A stretch of DNA of 64,000 nucleotides, taken from the NCBI GenBank assembly GCA_032718475.1, contig JAUCBJ010007200.1, forward strand, positions 160,080 to 224,079. Reading direction: 5' to 3'. The DNA comes from Nemertoderma westbladi. Its lineage: Eukaryota > Xenacoelomorpha > Nemertodermatida > Nemertodermatidae. Positions 8,695-19,665 of this stretch are shown piece by piece. The position numbers were made by a program, and so were the translations under genes. The notes beneath the pieces are model-generated. The model ran no database searches and was not told the origin of the DNA. It saw only the letters and a list, made by a program, of their open reading frames with translations. Every line of letters starts with the position of its first letter. The stretch's first letter is position 1.

Positions 8695-10429
8695 AGCTGC
8701 TATATGAGTTTATCAATATTATAATTAGGCTAGCGGGCGTCGCTGCCTACCCCTCTCGGCCCCCGGACAGCGCAAGATCCTCAGCGCTGGTGTACTTTCG
8801 CCGATGTGCCTATCGCCAACGTAGTAGCTGCACAACGACCACAACAACCAGCGCGAGTCACTCCACCATCCGTCCCAAAGGCTTAGATTTACTTCAGGTT
8901 CTTACTGGAGAGTTAGGGCTACTTTCACAATTGCAACTCACTACTGTAAACACACTTTAGTAGTAACATTCACTTATAAACACACAAATTCCACACAACT
9001 GTCAAAAATTGTACACATTCGGGCCATTTGTCCGTTAGTCAGTGCCTTCCAGAATGCCACGTTATTATTATGTATCCTTGGATACTAGCAGTGTGCTATT
9101 TACTCCCTATGCTATTCAATGGGGCAAGCCTTTATTGTTCTTTTAACTCACTTCTAATTCTAGCGTGGTTTTTGCCATGGTGACATTATGGAAAGCTAGC
9201 AGTAGAATTAGGGTAATTCTCATGCATACAGATCTGGGATGCTATTTAATAGTAATTCTTTAATTGTCAATATTCTTCTTTATACATGATTTTATGAATT
9301 TTATCGGCTATTGACTATATATTGGAGATTCTCGCACACTAATACACTTAATAGGGTGAATCTCCGCTCCCATGATCTATTAATTAATGGAATTTTGGGA
9401 ATGTTATAAATTGTATAAAATGACAATTTATCAAATTCATTAAAAGAGATGAATTAGATTTTATTCCCGTAAATTTTATTATTTAATGTTAAATAGACAC
9501 AATTTTATTCCAGATCATGTCTGGGGACTAGGATCCTGAATTCTAGGAAATTTGTCCTTTTAAGAGTATCGGTAAGTGCTACGATATCTTAATAGACTAG
9601 AATTTTAAAGGATCTAAAATTCTACAGATTTTAATTTATAGATTTTCTAGAGTTAACTTGTAAGTAATTACTCTACTGTATTTATTTGACAGATTTTACA
9701 AATATTAATAGTTAATATTTAAGATGGGCACCGGTTTATTCCAGAACTTGTCTGGGGACATTAACCACTGATTCTAGAATTTTGTCTTTCAAGTATATCG
9801 GTGGGTGCCGCGATATCTTAATCAACTAGAATTACAGATGGTCAAAGGGTTTAACAGATTTATTTTGCGTTGTACGCTACTGTTAAAGGGACATCACGCT
9901 ACTATATGTATTATTTAATATACGGTATGAGAGCAATATCGCAAGAAGCAATGACAGTGAGAAGAGGCAAGTTGTTTCCAAGGTCTACCCAGAGCTTGGT
10001 TTAGCCGAGACACGAGGATCTGAATTTTGCATTCCTAATACTCTACTTACCAATAATACTTGAATATAGTAGGAGCTTTATTGTACTTTAATAAGTACGG
10101 ATATTTCATCTTACTGTAGTCACGTATTTATAATGTAATACGAACAGTAAGGAAAGAGAAAAAGAATTATTTCTCGCCGTCGCACTAAATATAATATATA
10201 AGTAATTAAGTAATAAACGCGAATATATATATGGCACTAATCTACTAAATAATCGCTATAATAACATTCTACTAAATAAAATTAAAGAAAACGATTATAA
10301 TAAAATTACATAATAATACATACATAAATATAAAATAATGAAACAAATATAAAATAGTATAGTCATATACCCACTCCAGACGCTGTTACGTTGGGGAGTC
10401 CCTAGATGTTTGTTGGATTAGGGAGGTGG
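8695..10429 (-). other. Long non-coding region between pol and Y, BEL copy 1
   Basis: No open frame of note. It is homologous to 32835-36018 of copy 2 apart from the transposon there. It holds a duplicated structured module: CCAGA-N5-TCTGG at 9510-9524 and again at 9741-9755, each followed about 55 bases later by a TATCG...CGATA stem (9567-9586; 9795-9816) and by a C(T)TAAT..ACTAGAATT word. Possible RNA structural elements of the transposon transcript. Confidence 0.6.
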
Positions 10430-12502
10430 TCATGGGAAGAGTATCTTGCCTTCCATAGTTTCCGGAGAGTTCTCTGTCTCTTTCCAGTAAACATAAACGA
10501 CCAACTGGGCGATTGAGCTGCTGTGTCTCGAAGACAATTCCCGGTTTCTTAAAGTTACGTCGCATGACGATTCTACCGATCGCACCAAACCATCATCCGA
10601 GATGTGAGTCTCGATGATACGACCTGTCTGCCACCGCTTACGTGGAAGATCTGAATCCACAATAAGGACCATGTCTCCAGCGCTGACGTTTTCTTGCTGC
10701 GTAAACCACTTAGTTCGAAGTTGTAGCGTGGGCAGATAATGTTTTTCGAAATGGTCAGCGAAACGACGGGATAACAACTGCATAAGTTGCCAAGTTTGCC
10801 GGCAGTATTCGTCTCCGTCTGTGATTTCCGATCGTGGGAGCATGGCTACAGGTTTCTTCAGTAGAAAGTGCGCGGGTGTTAGCGCTTCCAGGGAATCGGG
10901 ACTCGATGAGACTGGCATAAGTGGTCTCTCGTTGAGATAGGCGGCGATTTCCTCCATTAACGTCCGCAAAAGTTCGTCGGTGAGATACGCGCGGCATGGC
11001 ACTATAAAGTGAAATGCGGTCTTCACGCTCCTGATTAATCTCTCCCAACTTCCTCCCCACCAAGGGGCGTCGGCGGCGTTGAAGGTCCAGCTAGACGCTG
11101 TTACCCTTAGTTGATCGTCCACCTGTCTTTGGTTCCAATCTTTGACGTAAGCCTTGATTTCATTGTTGGCACCAATGAAGTTCGTTCCCTTATCAGATCT
11201 CATCGTGTTACTAGTTCCAAAGCAGGCGATCTGTCGGCGTAAGCTCAATAGGAAGCTGTTGGTAGATAAATCGTTCACCATATCGAGATGGATAGCTCTA
11301 CAAGTCATACAAACAAAGATGACACACCATCTCTTGACTATAGTCCTAGCACGATATACTTCAATAGGGCCAAATAAATCTACACTGGTATTAGTAAAGG
11401 GTGGTTCATAGAAGCTTACTCGTTCCCTAGGTAATTCTGCCTCTCGCTGTGTTAAAGGCCTACTGAATGCTTTCCTACAGGGTATGCAGTTCCTATGAAC
11501 TTGGTTCAGAGCTCTACGGGGTTTATAAAAATAATAGTGTGTTCGAATTTCGCTAAGAACTCGTTCTCTACCAGCATGATAAAGTTTGCTGTGAACATCT
11601 ACAATCATCTTGATTTGTATTTCAAGATTTCTAATGAGTATGGGAAACTTAGTGTCAAAGGATAGTGGAGAATTAGTTAATCTTCCTCCAACACGTATCA
11701 ACCCATCTATCATTGTGCTAGAGAAACGATCCCTTAAGCGCATCTGTGGATTTCTCAACAACAGGAAATACTTATCGGAATCCTCATAGCATTGCAGGAG
11801 TCTCAGCATCTGCTTATTGGTTTCTTCATGCTCCTGATAACTGATCTTCTCCTTCAGAAACCTGTCGGATATCTTATATTTGGGAAGATCTTTAACAACA
11901 TGGACCTGCACAGATGTCAGTGGAGCGGTATCACTATTGGTCTTCGTCCTGGAGTAGTGATGATGAAAACATCGCTGTAAATATGTAACGGCCTTACAGA
12001 GACGATTCCAGGAAATGTAGTGATATATCGCTCTCTGCAGGAGAGGTGAGAGTCCTTGCGAGACGTCTGGTATTCCAGATTTCCAATCCTTCTCTCTGAT
12101 TTCCACAACAGACTTATTTGTGGCTGTGGGTTTCGGATCCAAAGCGTCGTCTCGGGAAGTGTGAAGTACAGACAGATCTACCACGGGTTTAAATAACTTC
12201 GATTTATTCGCCCGAGTTTTAGGTTTGACTTTCTCCGCTCCCTTGGCCTGTCTAATCTCCGCCGTAGTAAGATGAGGAGGCCATTCTTCTTCTTCTTTGT
12301 AGAGGAAGTCGGGTCCACCTAACCAGTCTGGAGTATCTACCAGTTCTTGTGGAGTTGCTCCCCTGGAGGCGATGTCTGCTGGATAAATCGTTCCGGGGCA
12401 ATGTCTCCATTGATCCATCGTTGTGCGACTGAGTATAATGGCTACTCTGTTGGTAACGAAGACGCTGAACTGACAGACTTCATTGGTTATATACTCCAAC
12501 AC
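10430..12502 (-). pseudogene. BEL pol, RNase H end and integrase, copy 1
   Basis: 690 codons open. It begins in the RNase H-like/connection region (LEYITNEVCQFSVFVTNRV, CPGTIYPADIASRG), typical of BEL/Pao pol. The integrase zinc region has VHSKLYHAG...CIPCRKAF (HHCC). The catalytic D,D,E residues lie in SVDLFGP (about 11370-11385), RSDKGTNF (11182-11205) and WWGGSWERL (11037-11062). A C-terminal domain of the DUF5641 type follows (LQLRTKWF, RKRWQTGRI). Integrase inserts the cDNA. The frame is the same as the RT frame at 12608-13840 but separated from it by a TGA at 12608-12610. The integrase itself looks intact. Confidence 0.9.
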
Positions 12503-12607
12503 GAGTAAAGCGTCGGTCCAATAGACAGTTTTCTCCAGTGGATAGTCGATCTGTTCTGTTACATTCCGGCCGATGGCTGTAGCGTATAGAGCCGCCTTTA
12601 ACTCCGC

Positions 12608-13840
12608 TCAAGGAACTTTCAACTTATTGTTTATCAATGCCTTAGAGGTAACCAAGGCGACTTTGATTCCGTCCGGAGTTTCCACCCTTAGGTAGGCTAC
12701 TATACCTATTCCCATATCGCTGGCGTCTCCAAACACATGGAGTTGATAGGAATACGTAGGGAGAACATGACCAAAATATGAACGGGAAATTATAAAGTTC
12801 TCGATGGCTGGTAGAGAATCTTCCCATTTCATCCACTTCTTTAATAATTCTCCCTTAAGTGGATCGTCCCATGAGTGGTTTTCAAGCCACATTTGTTGTA
12901 CTAAACTCCGAGCAATCAATATAACTGGGCTAATAAATCCCAATGGATCGAAATAAGTGCTCAGGATACTTAAACAAATCCGTTTAGTCCGAACTGGATT
13001 ATCTCGCTGTTTGAGCTGGAAAAACAGGATATCTCTCTCTGTGTCCCATTTCAAACCAAGTGTTTTGGTTTCTGGAAGATCATCTTTGATTAGGTCTAGA
13101 TCTTTCGCTCCTCGATCTTCTACCGGGATCGATTCCAGAAACTCACGGGAGTTGCTGGTGAATTTAGTTAATCGAAATCCACCTCTTTTTAAGCACTCTA
13201 CCATTCCTTTGGCGACATCAATGGCTTCTTCCACCGATGGAAGGGACTTTAAATTGTCATCCATGTATATATCCCATTTGATGTTGTCGATCACCTCTTT
13301 AGAGAAGGCGTCGTCCCGGTTGTCATCAGCAGTGGTGCGCACCACTGAGCAGGCGTTTGAAGGGCTTGAGATGATCCCAAAAGCCTGGATGGTCATCCAA
13401 TACTCCACTGGTTTCTGGTTGAGGTCTCCTTCAGGCCACCACAGAAATCGTAGGCTGTCTCGATCCCTATCCAGCGCCTTGACTTGTAAGAACATGCCTT
13501 CTATATCGGAGGCGAAAGCGATTGAATATTGTCGTAATATTAAGAGTATTCCCAACAAGGATTGGAGTAAGTTGGGTCCTGGTAACAACTCGGAATTAAG
13601 GGATTGGCCCATGTAGAGGGCGGAGCCATCAAATACTACCCGGACTTCATTGGGTTTACCGGGTTTGGGAATGTAATGATGTGTTAGATAGTACGTTCTC
13701 TCAGTTATGGGTGTTTCTTCTGGTACTCGCTCCGCATATCCCTTGTTATTAAATTTCTTCAACTGAGTCTGGTACATTTCTTTAGCTGAAGCCTTTGCCG
13801 TAAGGCGTCGATGTAGTTGTGCAATTCTTTTCTCCGCCAA
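12608..13840 (-). pseudogene. BEL pol, reverse transcriptase and RNase H, copy 1
   Basis: 410 codons. BEL-type reverse transcriptase: VRVVFDGSA, FASDIEGMFLQV (motif A aspartate), and IYMDDNLKS (the YMDD box, 13258-13271). Then LSTYDP-like LSTYFDPLGFISP and an RNase H-like start LHVFGDASDMGIG. It copies element RNA into DNA. The frame ends in a TGA after NNKLKVP; codons beyond continue in frame as AELKAAL, where relatives have LELQAAL. Copy 2 has the identical TGA. At the 5' side a 4-base duplication (TTTC, near 13875-13885) shifts the frame from the protease part. Confidence 0.9.
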
Positions 13841-15336
13841 GGGTCAGTTGTTTATGAATTTTGGTTCTCGCTTTCTTTCGGAATGGTAGACCGATTTCAT
13901 ATCTACCTTGATCTTTAAGAAAACGTGTAGTTGTCTCCTGGATCTGCTTGGCTCTTTCTTCTTCTACCGGCAGGGCCTTATCGTAGGAATTGGGCTCTAC
14001 AGCCTCTTGAGTAAAGAATCGTACGGCATGTTCATCCCGAGTCCTCGCGTTGTAGCGATCTATCACGTCATTTAGTTCGTCGTTATAGTCGACTTGTCCT
14101 GATGGACGAATGAGTTGACATAGGTTCACTTGGTTTTGCCAAGTCTCGTTTTCCGTAAGGAGGTCGATGGTATTTTCCTCGTCGAAGAGTTGGTGGATAT
14201 CGTCATTATCTGAGGAGTATGGTGTTCCCTCAGTTGGGTTGTCTACCTCACTGCTCCCCGCTTCCCATTCACTTACCTGGTATACCTGTTCCTTTGGTAA
14301 CCTTTCCATGAGAGTTCTACGGGAAGGGCCAGTAAAGTACCAACCTACTCTAGTTCTTCCCGCATAGGCTTGTAGTGGTTGCGGTTGAGCAGGCCGTTTC
14401 TCCAATGTCTCAAGCGCCTCATACGCATTTTGGCCAATGAGTATTTGCACTCCAGGGTAGTCTGTGTTGAATCTAGGTATCTTAAGCTGCTGGGTGAAAT
14501 CGTCCTCATCCCAGTTATAAGGTTCTACTTGGCTGGTAGCGAAGTTCTTTATCGCCACCGTTTTTACTGACCTTATACTGTGTTCTCCTAGTTCATCCTG
14601 GGGGGTGGACAACGCACCTACATAATAATCTGCTATTACTGTAGATTTACAAACCTGCATAATTCCTGACATGTTTAACTTAGTTCGGAACTTGGGTTGT
14701 CCAGCAAAGATGTCTTCGGCTAGTTCTTTGTCGATGAATGTTCCTGTGCTACCGGAGTCAAGGAGGGCGTTCACTATATAACTCCTTTCAGGTCCGTGGA
14801 CCCTCAACTGCACTACGGGAAATTCTCGGATTCCTACATTGGAAGTTGGTGCTTTCCAAGATGGTTGTCGGTCAGAAGTAGTTAGGGGGAGCTCACTGTC
14901 GGTGTCCTTTTCATACGTAAGTGCTCGATACACTGCGGTATTTATCTGGTAACAGGATACGTTTTTGTTGGAGAATTCGTCCGTATAGAATCCTTCTATC
15001 TCAGAACTTTGGTCAGTGTCGTTCACATCACTGAATTGGACATGTAGTTCGGACTCACTTACCTGACTCGAGCTGTTTCGTTCGAATTCAGTGTGCAACA
15101 AGATATGATGTTTTGCGCCGCACTTCGCACACCTTGCGTCGGAGTAACAGGTTCGCCGTTGGTGTCCTTGTCTGAGGCAATTATAACACAACCGCTTATC
15201 CCACATGACTTCCTGTCTATCCTTTAATGATTTCTTTAGGAATTCTTCACACACATTCAAAAGGTGGGGCCCGTCACACAGCGCACATTTCGGTTTGATG
15301 TTACTTACCTTATTTTGAGTAACGTTGTGCACACTC
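13782..15336 (-). pseudogene. BEL gag C-terminus (zinc knuckles) and protease, copy 1
   Basis: The frame starts at the LINE insertion. The first 75 codons carry the BEL-type zinc-knuckle cluster: KCALCDGPH...C, LCYNCLRQGHQRRTC and RCAKCGAKHHILLH. An acidic linker follows, then the aspartic protease with LLDSGSTGTFID (DSG box, about 14745-14765) and further DUF1758/peptidase A17-like sequence (ILIGQNAYE). The reading frame passes into the linker before reverse transcriptase and ends after a 4-base duplication near 13880. Protease matures gag-pol. The 5' continuation of the same gag lies beyond the LINE at 19109. Confidence 0.85.
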
Positions 15337-15348
15337 GTTCTTTCTTCG
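15337..15348. repeat. Left target-site duplication of the LINE
   Basis: GTTCTTTCTTCG, repeated at 19109-19120. BEL copy 2 has this word once (about 40956-40967), the undisturbed target. Confidence 0.95.
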
Positions 15349-18300
15349 AAAGAAGTCAGGTCAGGTATTCTAGGTCATTGATCAAGAAAACTTGCCACCT
15401 CCATGCAGCATAAAGGAGGTGCCACCTGTAGCTGCATAGACCCTCTTACTAGGGCAAATCTGGTCCTGTAACTAGGACCCCCTTCGTTCTGGGATAAGGA
15501 CGCCCTTGGTCCTGGATTAAGGACCCATATACTTGGCTGCAGGGGTATATGGCCTGACCAGGCAGATGGTGATCTACCAATGGCTGGTTAGGAGTAGAGT
15601 GTTCTCATGTCCACTCTGAGGGCACTTCACTGCGACCTGCACCTGGCAGCAAGGGTACAGGGCATGACCCAGCAGATGAGCTGCAACAGCCAATGGTGGG
15701 TCATGTACGCCAGAGTAGATATGGGTGATGGGCCTCATATCTGACTCCATTGCGACACCCACCCTGTGGAATGGCAAACCAGGGTGTGGTATTTGCCCCG
15801 AGAGCTGACTCGGCAAAAAAGCACCCCCCAACCCCCACTATGGATTACATTAGCAATGCGGAGGTCCGGCCACTAGAGGCCAGTGGAATTACCGGACACA
15901 ATCGGCCTCACAGGCGTCAGTTAACTCCTGACCGGCTGCCTGTCTCACCCCCTACTGGAGGGAGAGCAGCCAACAATTCTTTGAGTCCCTTTCCTGATGA
16001 CCTTTCTGGCCCAAACCCTGGGTCACCAGGGAGGCCAGATTGTGATGGGGAGAGGGATTCTGGAGTTGGAGGCTACTCTCATGTTCCACCCCGACCAACA
16101 AAGCCATTGGTGAATCTGAGGCAAGTCACTAGACTAGCCTCAGTAAACACCCTAACACTCGGGTCCCCAATGCGACAAGGTGAGCTGACTGCCTTGGCAG
16201 ATAAGCTTTCTCTTAGCGCAGTGGGTGTTCAAGAGCACCGAATGCAGACTGGACAGACTGATGAGGTTCTGATTAAGGACATGGGGGGCGGTTGGCGACT
16301 CGCCCTCGCGTCAGCAGATGATAGTGGCAATGGTGGAATTGGTCTATTGATGAATCCAACTGCACATGCAGCATTGGACAAAATAGACCAAATCTCTAAC
16401 CGCATCATCCGTTGCCACTTCTCATGTTCTGGAAGACTGGCTAAGAAGTTTCCTAAGGTGGTTCTGATTGTGTGCTACTCTCCAACTAGTGTTGCCCCTG
16501 TAGAGGAGGTGGAAAATTTCTACCACAATCTACAAGCAGCAACTGATGGAGTGGATCAGCATGCATTCTTAACATTCCTGGGAGACTTTAATGCAAGTCT
16601 GCATCAATCACCTACATCGCCCTGGGTCTATAGCAATAGTGTTAACCGAAATTCTGTCCATCTTCAGGATTTTATCTCTGGAAATGGATTGTTTTCGGCT
16701 GGAACCCAGTTCAAGAAGCGAACTGGAAAGCTATGGACTCATAGTGGACCCAGTGGTCACAAGTCCCAGATAGACCATATTCTGTTTCGTAGGAAATACA
16801 GGAGCTCTATACAAGACTGTAATGCATTTACACTTCGACCCTTCTCCAGTGATCACCGCCTTATTGTGGCCAAGGTAAGACTTAGTCTGCGTGCTAGCAG
16901 AACAACGAAATCTGCCTTGCCACGGCATGACTGGTCCTCTCTGTTGCAACAGCCAAGTGTGAGATCCAGCTTCACACTACAGCTGAGCAACAGGTATGAG
17001 GCTCTTGCCTCTGAGGCGGCAGATCACTGTGAGGGCTATACTGCCTTTACAGAAGCAGTTAAGTTAGCAGCTGCAGAAACAGTTCCTGTATACCCTCGAA
17101 ACAGGAAAAGGGCCCCCTGGACTGACAACAAAATTCAGAAGTGCCGAAATGACCTTCATAAGGCGCAGAAAGAGTCCCGACTCAAACAGACTACAGCGGC
17201 CAAGAATGCAGTTAAAGCTGCATCTAGGTCCCTGAACAGGCAGTACTCTGTTAATCTACAGGAGCTAATAAACCAACAGGTTGATGCCATCAATGATGCT
17301 GACGACAACAGGCAATCATCCCAGGCATGGAAATCGATCAATCTGCTTACTGGGCGGAAAAGCCAACCAACCACCAAGGTTAAGGCTGAATCACCAGCCG
17401 ATCGCCTCAATGGTTGGAAAGCCCACTTTGAAAAGCTCCTCAATAATGACAGGGTATTGCCTGATAACTTTATAGAAGTAAAAGTGTCTGAGTCTGTACT
17501 CCCAGATATTCCCATTGGCGATATCTCCTTTGCAGAAGTGAAGGCTGCTGCAAAGAGCATTAAGACCAATCGTGCCAGTGGAGTAGATGGTGTTCCCCCT
17601 GAGGTCTTTAAAATACCTGAGTGTTTAAAGCTCATCTATCCCATCATAGTAGACATGTACCGTACAACACGAGTCCCACAAGAAATGAAAACAAATAAGT
17701 TGGTGCCAGTTCCCAAGAAGGGCAACCTAACACTCTATGGTTCTTTTCGGGGAATCTCATTGATCTCGATTGCTGCAAAACTATACAATAGAATTCTATT
17801 AAATCGCATCAGGGATCCCATTGAGAGACTGCTACGTGGAAATCAGAATGGGTTCCGTAAAGGTCGTGGGACCATGGAGCCCATTTTGGCACTTAGAAGG
17901 ATAATTGAAGAGTTATCAAAAAAGAAAGACAGGCATCTGGCTGTTATCTTTGTTGACTTCTTCAAGGCCTTTGATTCAGTCTCTCGCTCACGTATGTTCA
18001 GCATACTTTCATTATATGGGATTCCTGATGAAATTATTGCAGCAATCAGATCAGTATACGATGGTTCGACAACATTTGTGTCTACTGTTGACGGTGACAC
18101 AGAACCATTTGAAGTGTTATGGGGCGTCCTCCAAGGAGACACACTTGCACCATTCTTGTTCATTATTGTGGTTGACTATGTTCTACGCATGTCCTTAGAT
18201 CATCATAATGATGATGGGGTGATGATAACTCCACCTACTGGCTCCAGAAGTCGAGGAAATCCTGCCAAGTACCTAACTGATCTAGACTTTGCTGATGACT

Positions 18301-19108
18301 TAGGAGTACTCTCAGAATCATTAGAGGGAGCCCAGCGGCTCCTCAGCTCATTAGAACATGCTGCTTCTAGTGTTGGTCTTTTTATTAACTCCAGAAAGAC
18401 CAAAATTCTGACAGTTAACTTTGAAAGTCCTCAGCAAGTCTCTGATCGGATGAGCATAAGCTCAAAGGATGGTATGCTTGAGCATGTGGACGACTTCTGT
18501 TACCTGGGATCATGGATCCGGAAGTCAGGTGAGGACCTTCGAATACGTAAGGGAAAGGCATGGGCAGCCTTGAATAGGCTTTCCAGGATTTGGAAGTCAC
18601 CTAGAATTAATCGGAAACTTAAGGTCCGATTATTTAGAGCAGCAGTAGTTCCAGTACTCCTCTACGGGAGTCCATGCTGGGCTCTAACTGCTGAGGACAC
18701 CAAATCTCTGGATGGCACATTCACTAGAATGCTACGCCGGGTACATTGTGTCAAGTACAATGCACACATCTCCAACCAGACACTATATAACATTGGAGGT
18801 GTCTCATTGGTTCCCCCAAGCTTGACACTAGAACAAAATCGCCTCCGCTTTGCAGGACATTGCTTTCGCCGTGAGGACCAGCCAGTGCATAATCTTGTAC
18901 TTTGGCAGCCTCATGGAGTGAATAAGCACGGTGGACAGCCCATGACTTTCTTGAGACGCATCTTAAAGGACACTGGCCTTAAAGATGCGGATGATCTAGC
19001 AAATGTCATGGGTGATAGGGAGTTGTGGCGGTGCAATTTTGTTGACAAGCCGGCACAGCATTCTTAAAAATGCAGCTGCAATGCAGCATGCCGATCCTAG
19101 TAGTAGTA
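15349..19108 (+). mobile_element. Complete non-LTR retrotransposon (LINE), RTE-like layout
   Basis: A 3.76-kb element inserted in BEL gag, opposite to it, with a 12-base target duplication. It has a roughly 490-base leader, one long protein, a very short 3' UTR with the palindrome TGCAGCTGCA, and a (TAG)n tail instead of poly(A). One ORF, no RNase H and a simple-repeat tail suggest an RTE-like clade; this is not proved. Two more copies lie at 44311-45272 and 48650-50261. Confidence 0.9.
15840..19067 (+). CDS. LINE endonuclease-reverse transcriptase
   Basis: The open frame runs from 15750; I choose the ATG at 15840 (MDYISNAEV) because the second copy has the same start at 49130. About 1075 residues. 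After a proline-rich 100-residue start comes an apurinic-type EEP endonuclease: QEHR (about 16228), GDFNA (about 16580), SQIDHILF (about 16765) and SDHRL (about 16848). Reverse transcriptase follows: RGISLISIAAKLYNR, IFVDFFKAFDS (motif A, about 17950), LQGDTLAPFLF (motif B) and FADD (motif C, about 18287), then a thumb/connection region. The protein nicks target DNA and copies its RNA there. No zinc knuckle is obvious at the C-terminus (a GHCFRRED...H segment is present). No frameshift or stop is seen, so this copy could be recently active. Confidence 0.92.
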   Translation: MDYISNAEVRPLEASGITGHNRPHRRQLTPDRLPVSPPTGGRAANNSLSPFPDDLSGPNPGSPGRPDCDGERDSGVGGYSHVPPRPTKPLVNLRQVTRLASVNTLTLGSPMRQGELTALADKLSLSAVGVQEHRMQTGQTDEVLIKDMGGGWRLALASADDSGNGGIGLLMNPTAHAALDKIDQISNRIIRCHFSCSGRLAKKFPKVVLIVCYSPTSVAPVEEVENFYHNLQAATDGVDQHAFLTFLGDFNASLHQSPTSPWVYSNSVNRNSVHLQDFISGNGLFSAGTQFKKRTGKLWTHSGPSGHKSQIDHILFRRKYRSSIQDCNAFTLRPFSSDHRLIVAKVRLSLRASRTTKSALPRHDWSSLLQQPSVRSSFTLQLSNRYEALASEAADHCEGYTAFTEAVKLAAAETVPVYPRNRKRAPWTDNKIQKCRNDLHKAQKESRLKQTTAAKNAVKAASRSLNRQYSVNLQELINQQVDAINDADDNRQSSQAWKSINLLTGRKSQPTTKVKAESPADRLNGWKAHFEKLLNNDRVLPDNFIEVKVSESVLPDIPIGDISFAEVKAAAKSIKTNRASGVDGVPPEVFKIPECLKLIYPIIVDMYRTTRVPQEMKTNKLVPVPKKGNLTLYGSFRGISLISIAAKLYNRILLNRIRDPIERLLRGNQNGFRKGRGTMEPILALRRIIEELSKKKDRHLAVIFVDFFKAFDSVSRSRMFSILSLYGIPDEIIAAIRSVYDGSTTFVSTVDGDTEPFEVLWGVLQGDTLAPFLFIIVVDYVLRMSLDHHNDDGVMITPPTGSRSRGNPAKYLTDLDFADDLGVLSESLEGAQRLLSSLEHAASSVGLFINSRKTKILTVNFESPQQVSDRMSISSKDGMLEHVDDFCYLGSWIRKSGEDLRIRKGKAWAALNRLSRIWKSPRINRKLKVRLFRAAVVPVLLYGSPCWALTAEDTKSLDGTFTRMLRRVHCVKYNAHISNQTLYNIGGVSLVPPSLTLEQNRLRFAGHCFRREDQPVHNLVLWQPHGVNKHGGQPMTFLRRILKDTGLKDADDLANVMGDRELWRCNFVDKPAQHS

Positions 19109-19120
19109 GTTCTTTCTTCG
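19109..19120. repeat. Right target-site duplication of the LINE
   Basis: Second copy of GTTCTTTCTTCG; BEL gag resumes after it. Confidence 0.95.
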
Positions 19121-19665
19121 GGCTTTCTTACATGAATTCTCTTAGGAGACGTAGGAGGAGTTTTTCTTACCTGTTCTCTCCTGTCATTGGTTCGAGACTT
19201 GAATTTACTTACGTCTTTAGGCGTTTTGTTGACATAATAAGATCTTTCGGTGTCTTTCCCGCTGTCCTCTTCTTGAGAAGCCTGGCTTTCGCCGTCGTCG
19301 GTATAACACACTGGTGTTACCTTTCTCCTAGAAACGGGTTTCTCACTTACCTTATTTTCCGGTGTCTTCTCTCTGGACTGCTTTAGGAGCTGTAATTTTA
19401 CTTCTCCATCTAAGAATGACATGAGATCAGCCATGGTAGGGTCTCGTCGTTGTTGTTCCATCATATATAACACTTTCTTATCCCAGCGTGTACCTACTCC
19501 ACCCTTCGGTAAAGTAGAGGCTACGGCTCCAATAACCATAGAACTCTGATATTCATGAGACTTACCTAGCCAATCTAATTGTCTACAGATCTCCTGAATT
19601 TCATCGGAAAACTCTATAATCCCGCTGCTAATGAACTTTCGGGGGGCTACCAATTTTGCATACAA
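19121..19665 (-). pseudogene. BEL gag, central part, copy 1
   Basis: Second half of the Pao-type gag domain (AKLVAPRKF, ICRQLDWLGKS, WDKKVLYMMEQQ) and a basic linker, interrupted at its 3' side by the LINE. It is shifted one frame from the upstream gag because copy 1 lacks one base in the run ACAAAACCTAGC (about 19665-19675) where copy 2 has ACAAATATTTAGC. Confidence 0.85.

Noticed and set aside
12957-13616. 219-codon plus-strand frame opposite BEL reverse transcriptase
   Set aside because: Antisense of a strongly supported RT frame, and a shortened equivalent in copy 2 follows the same rule.
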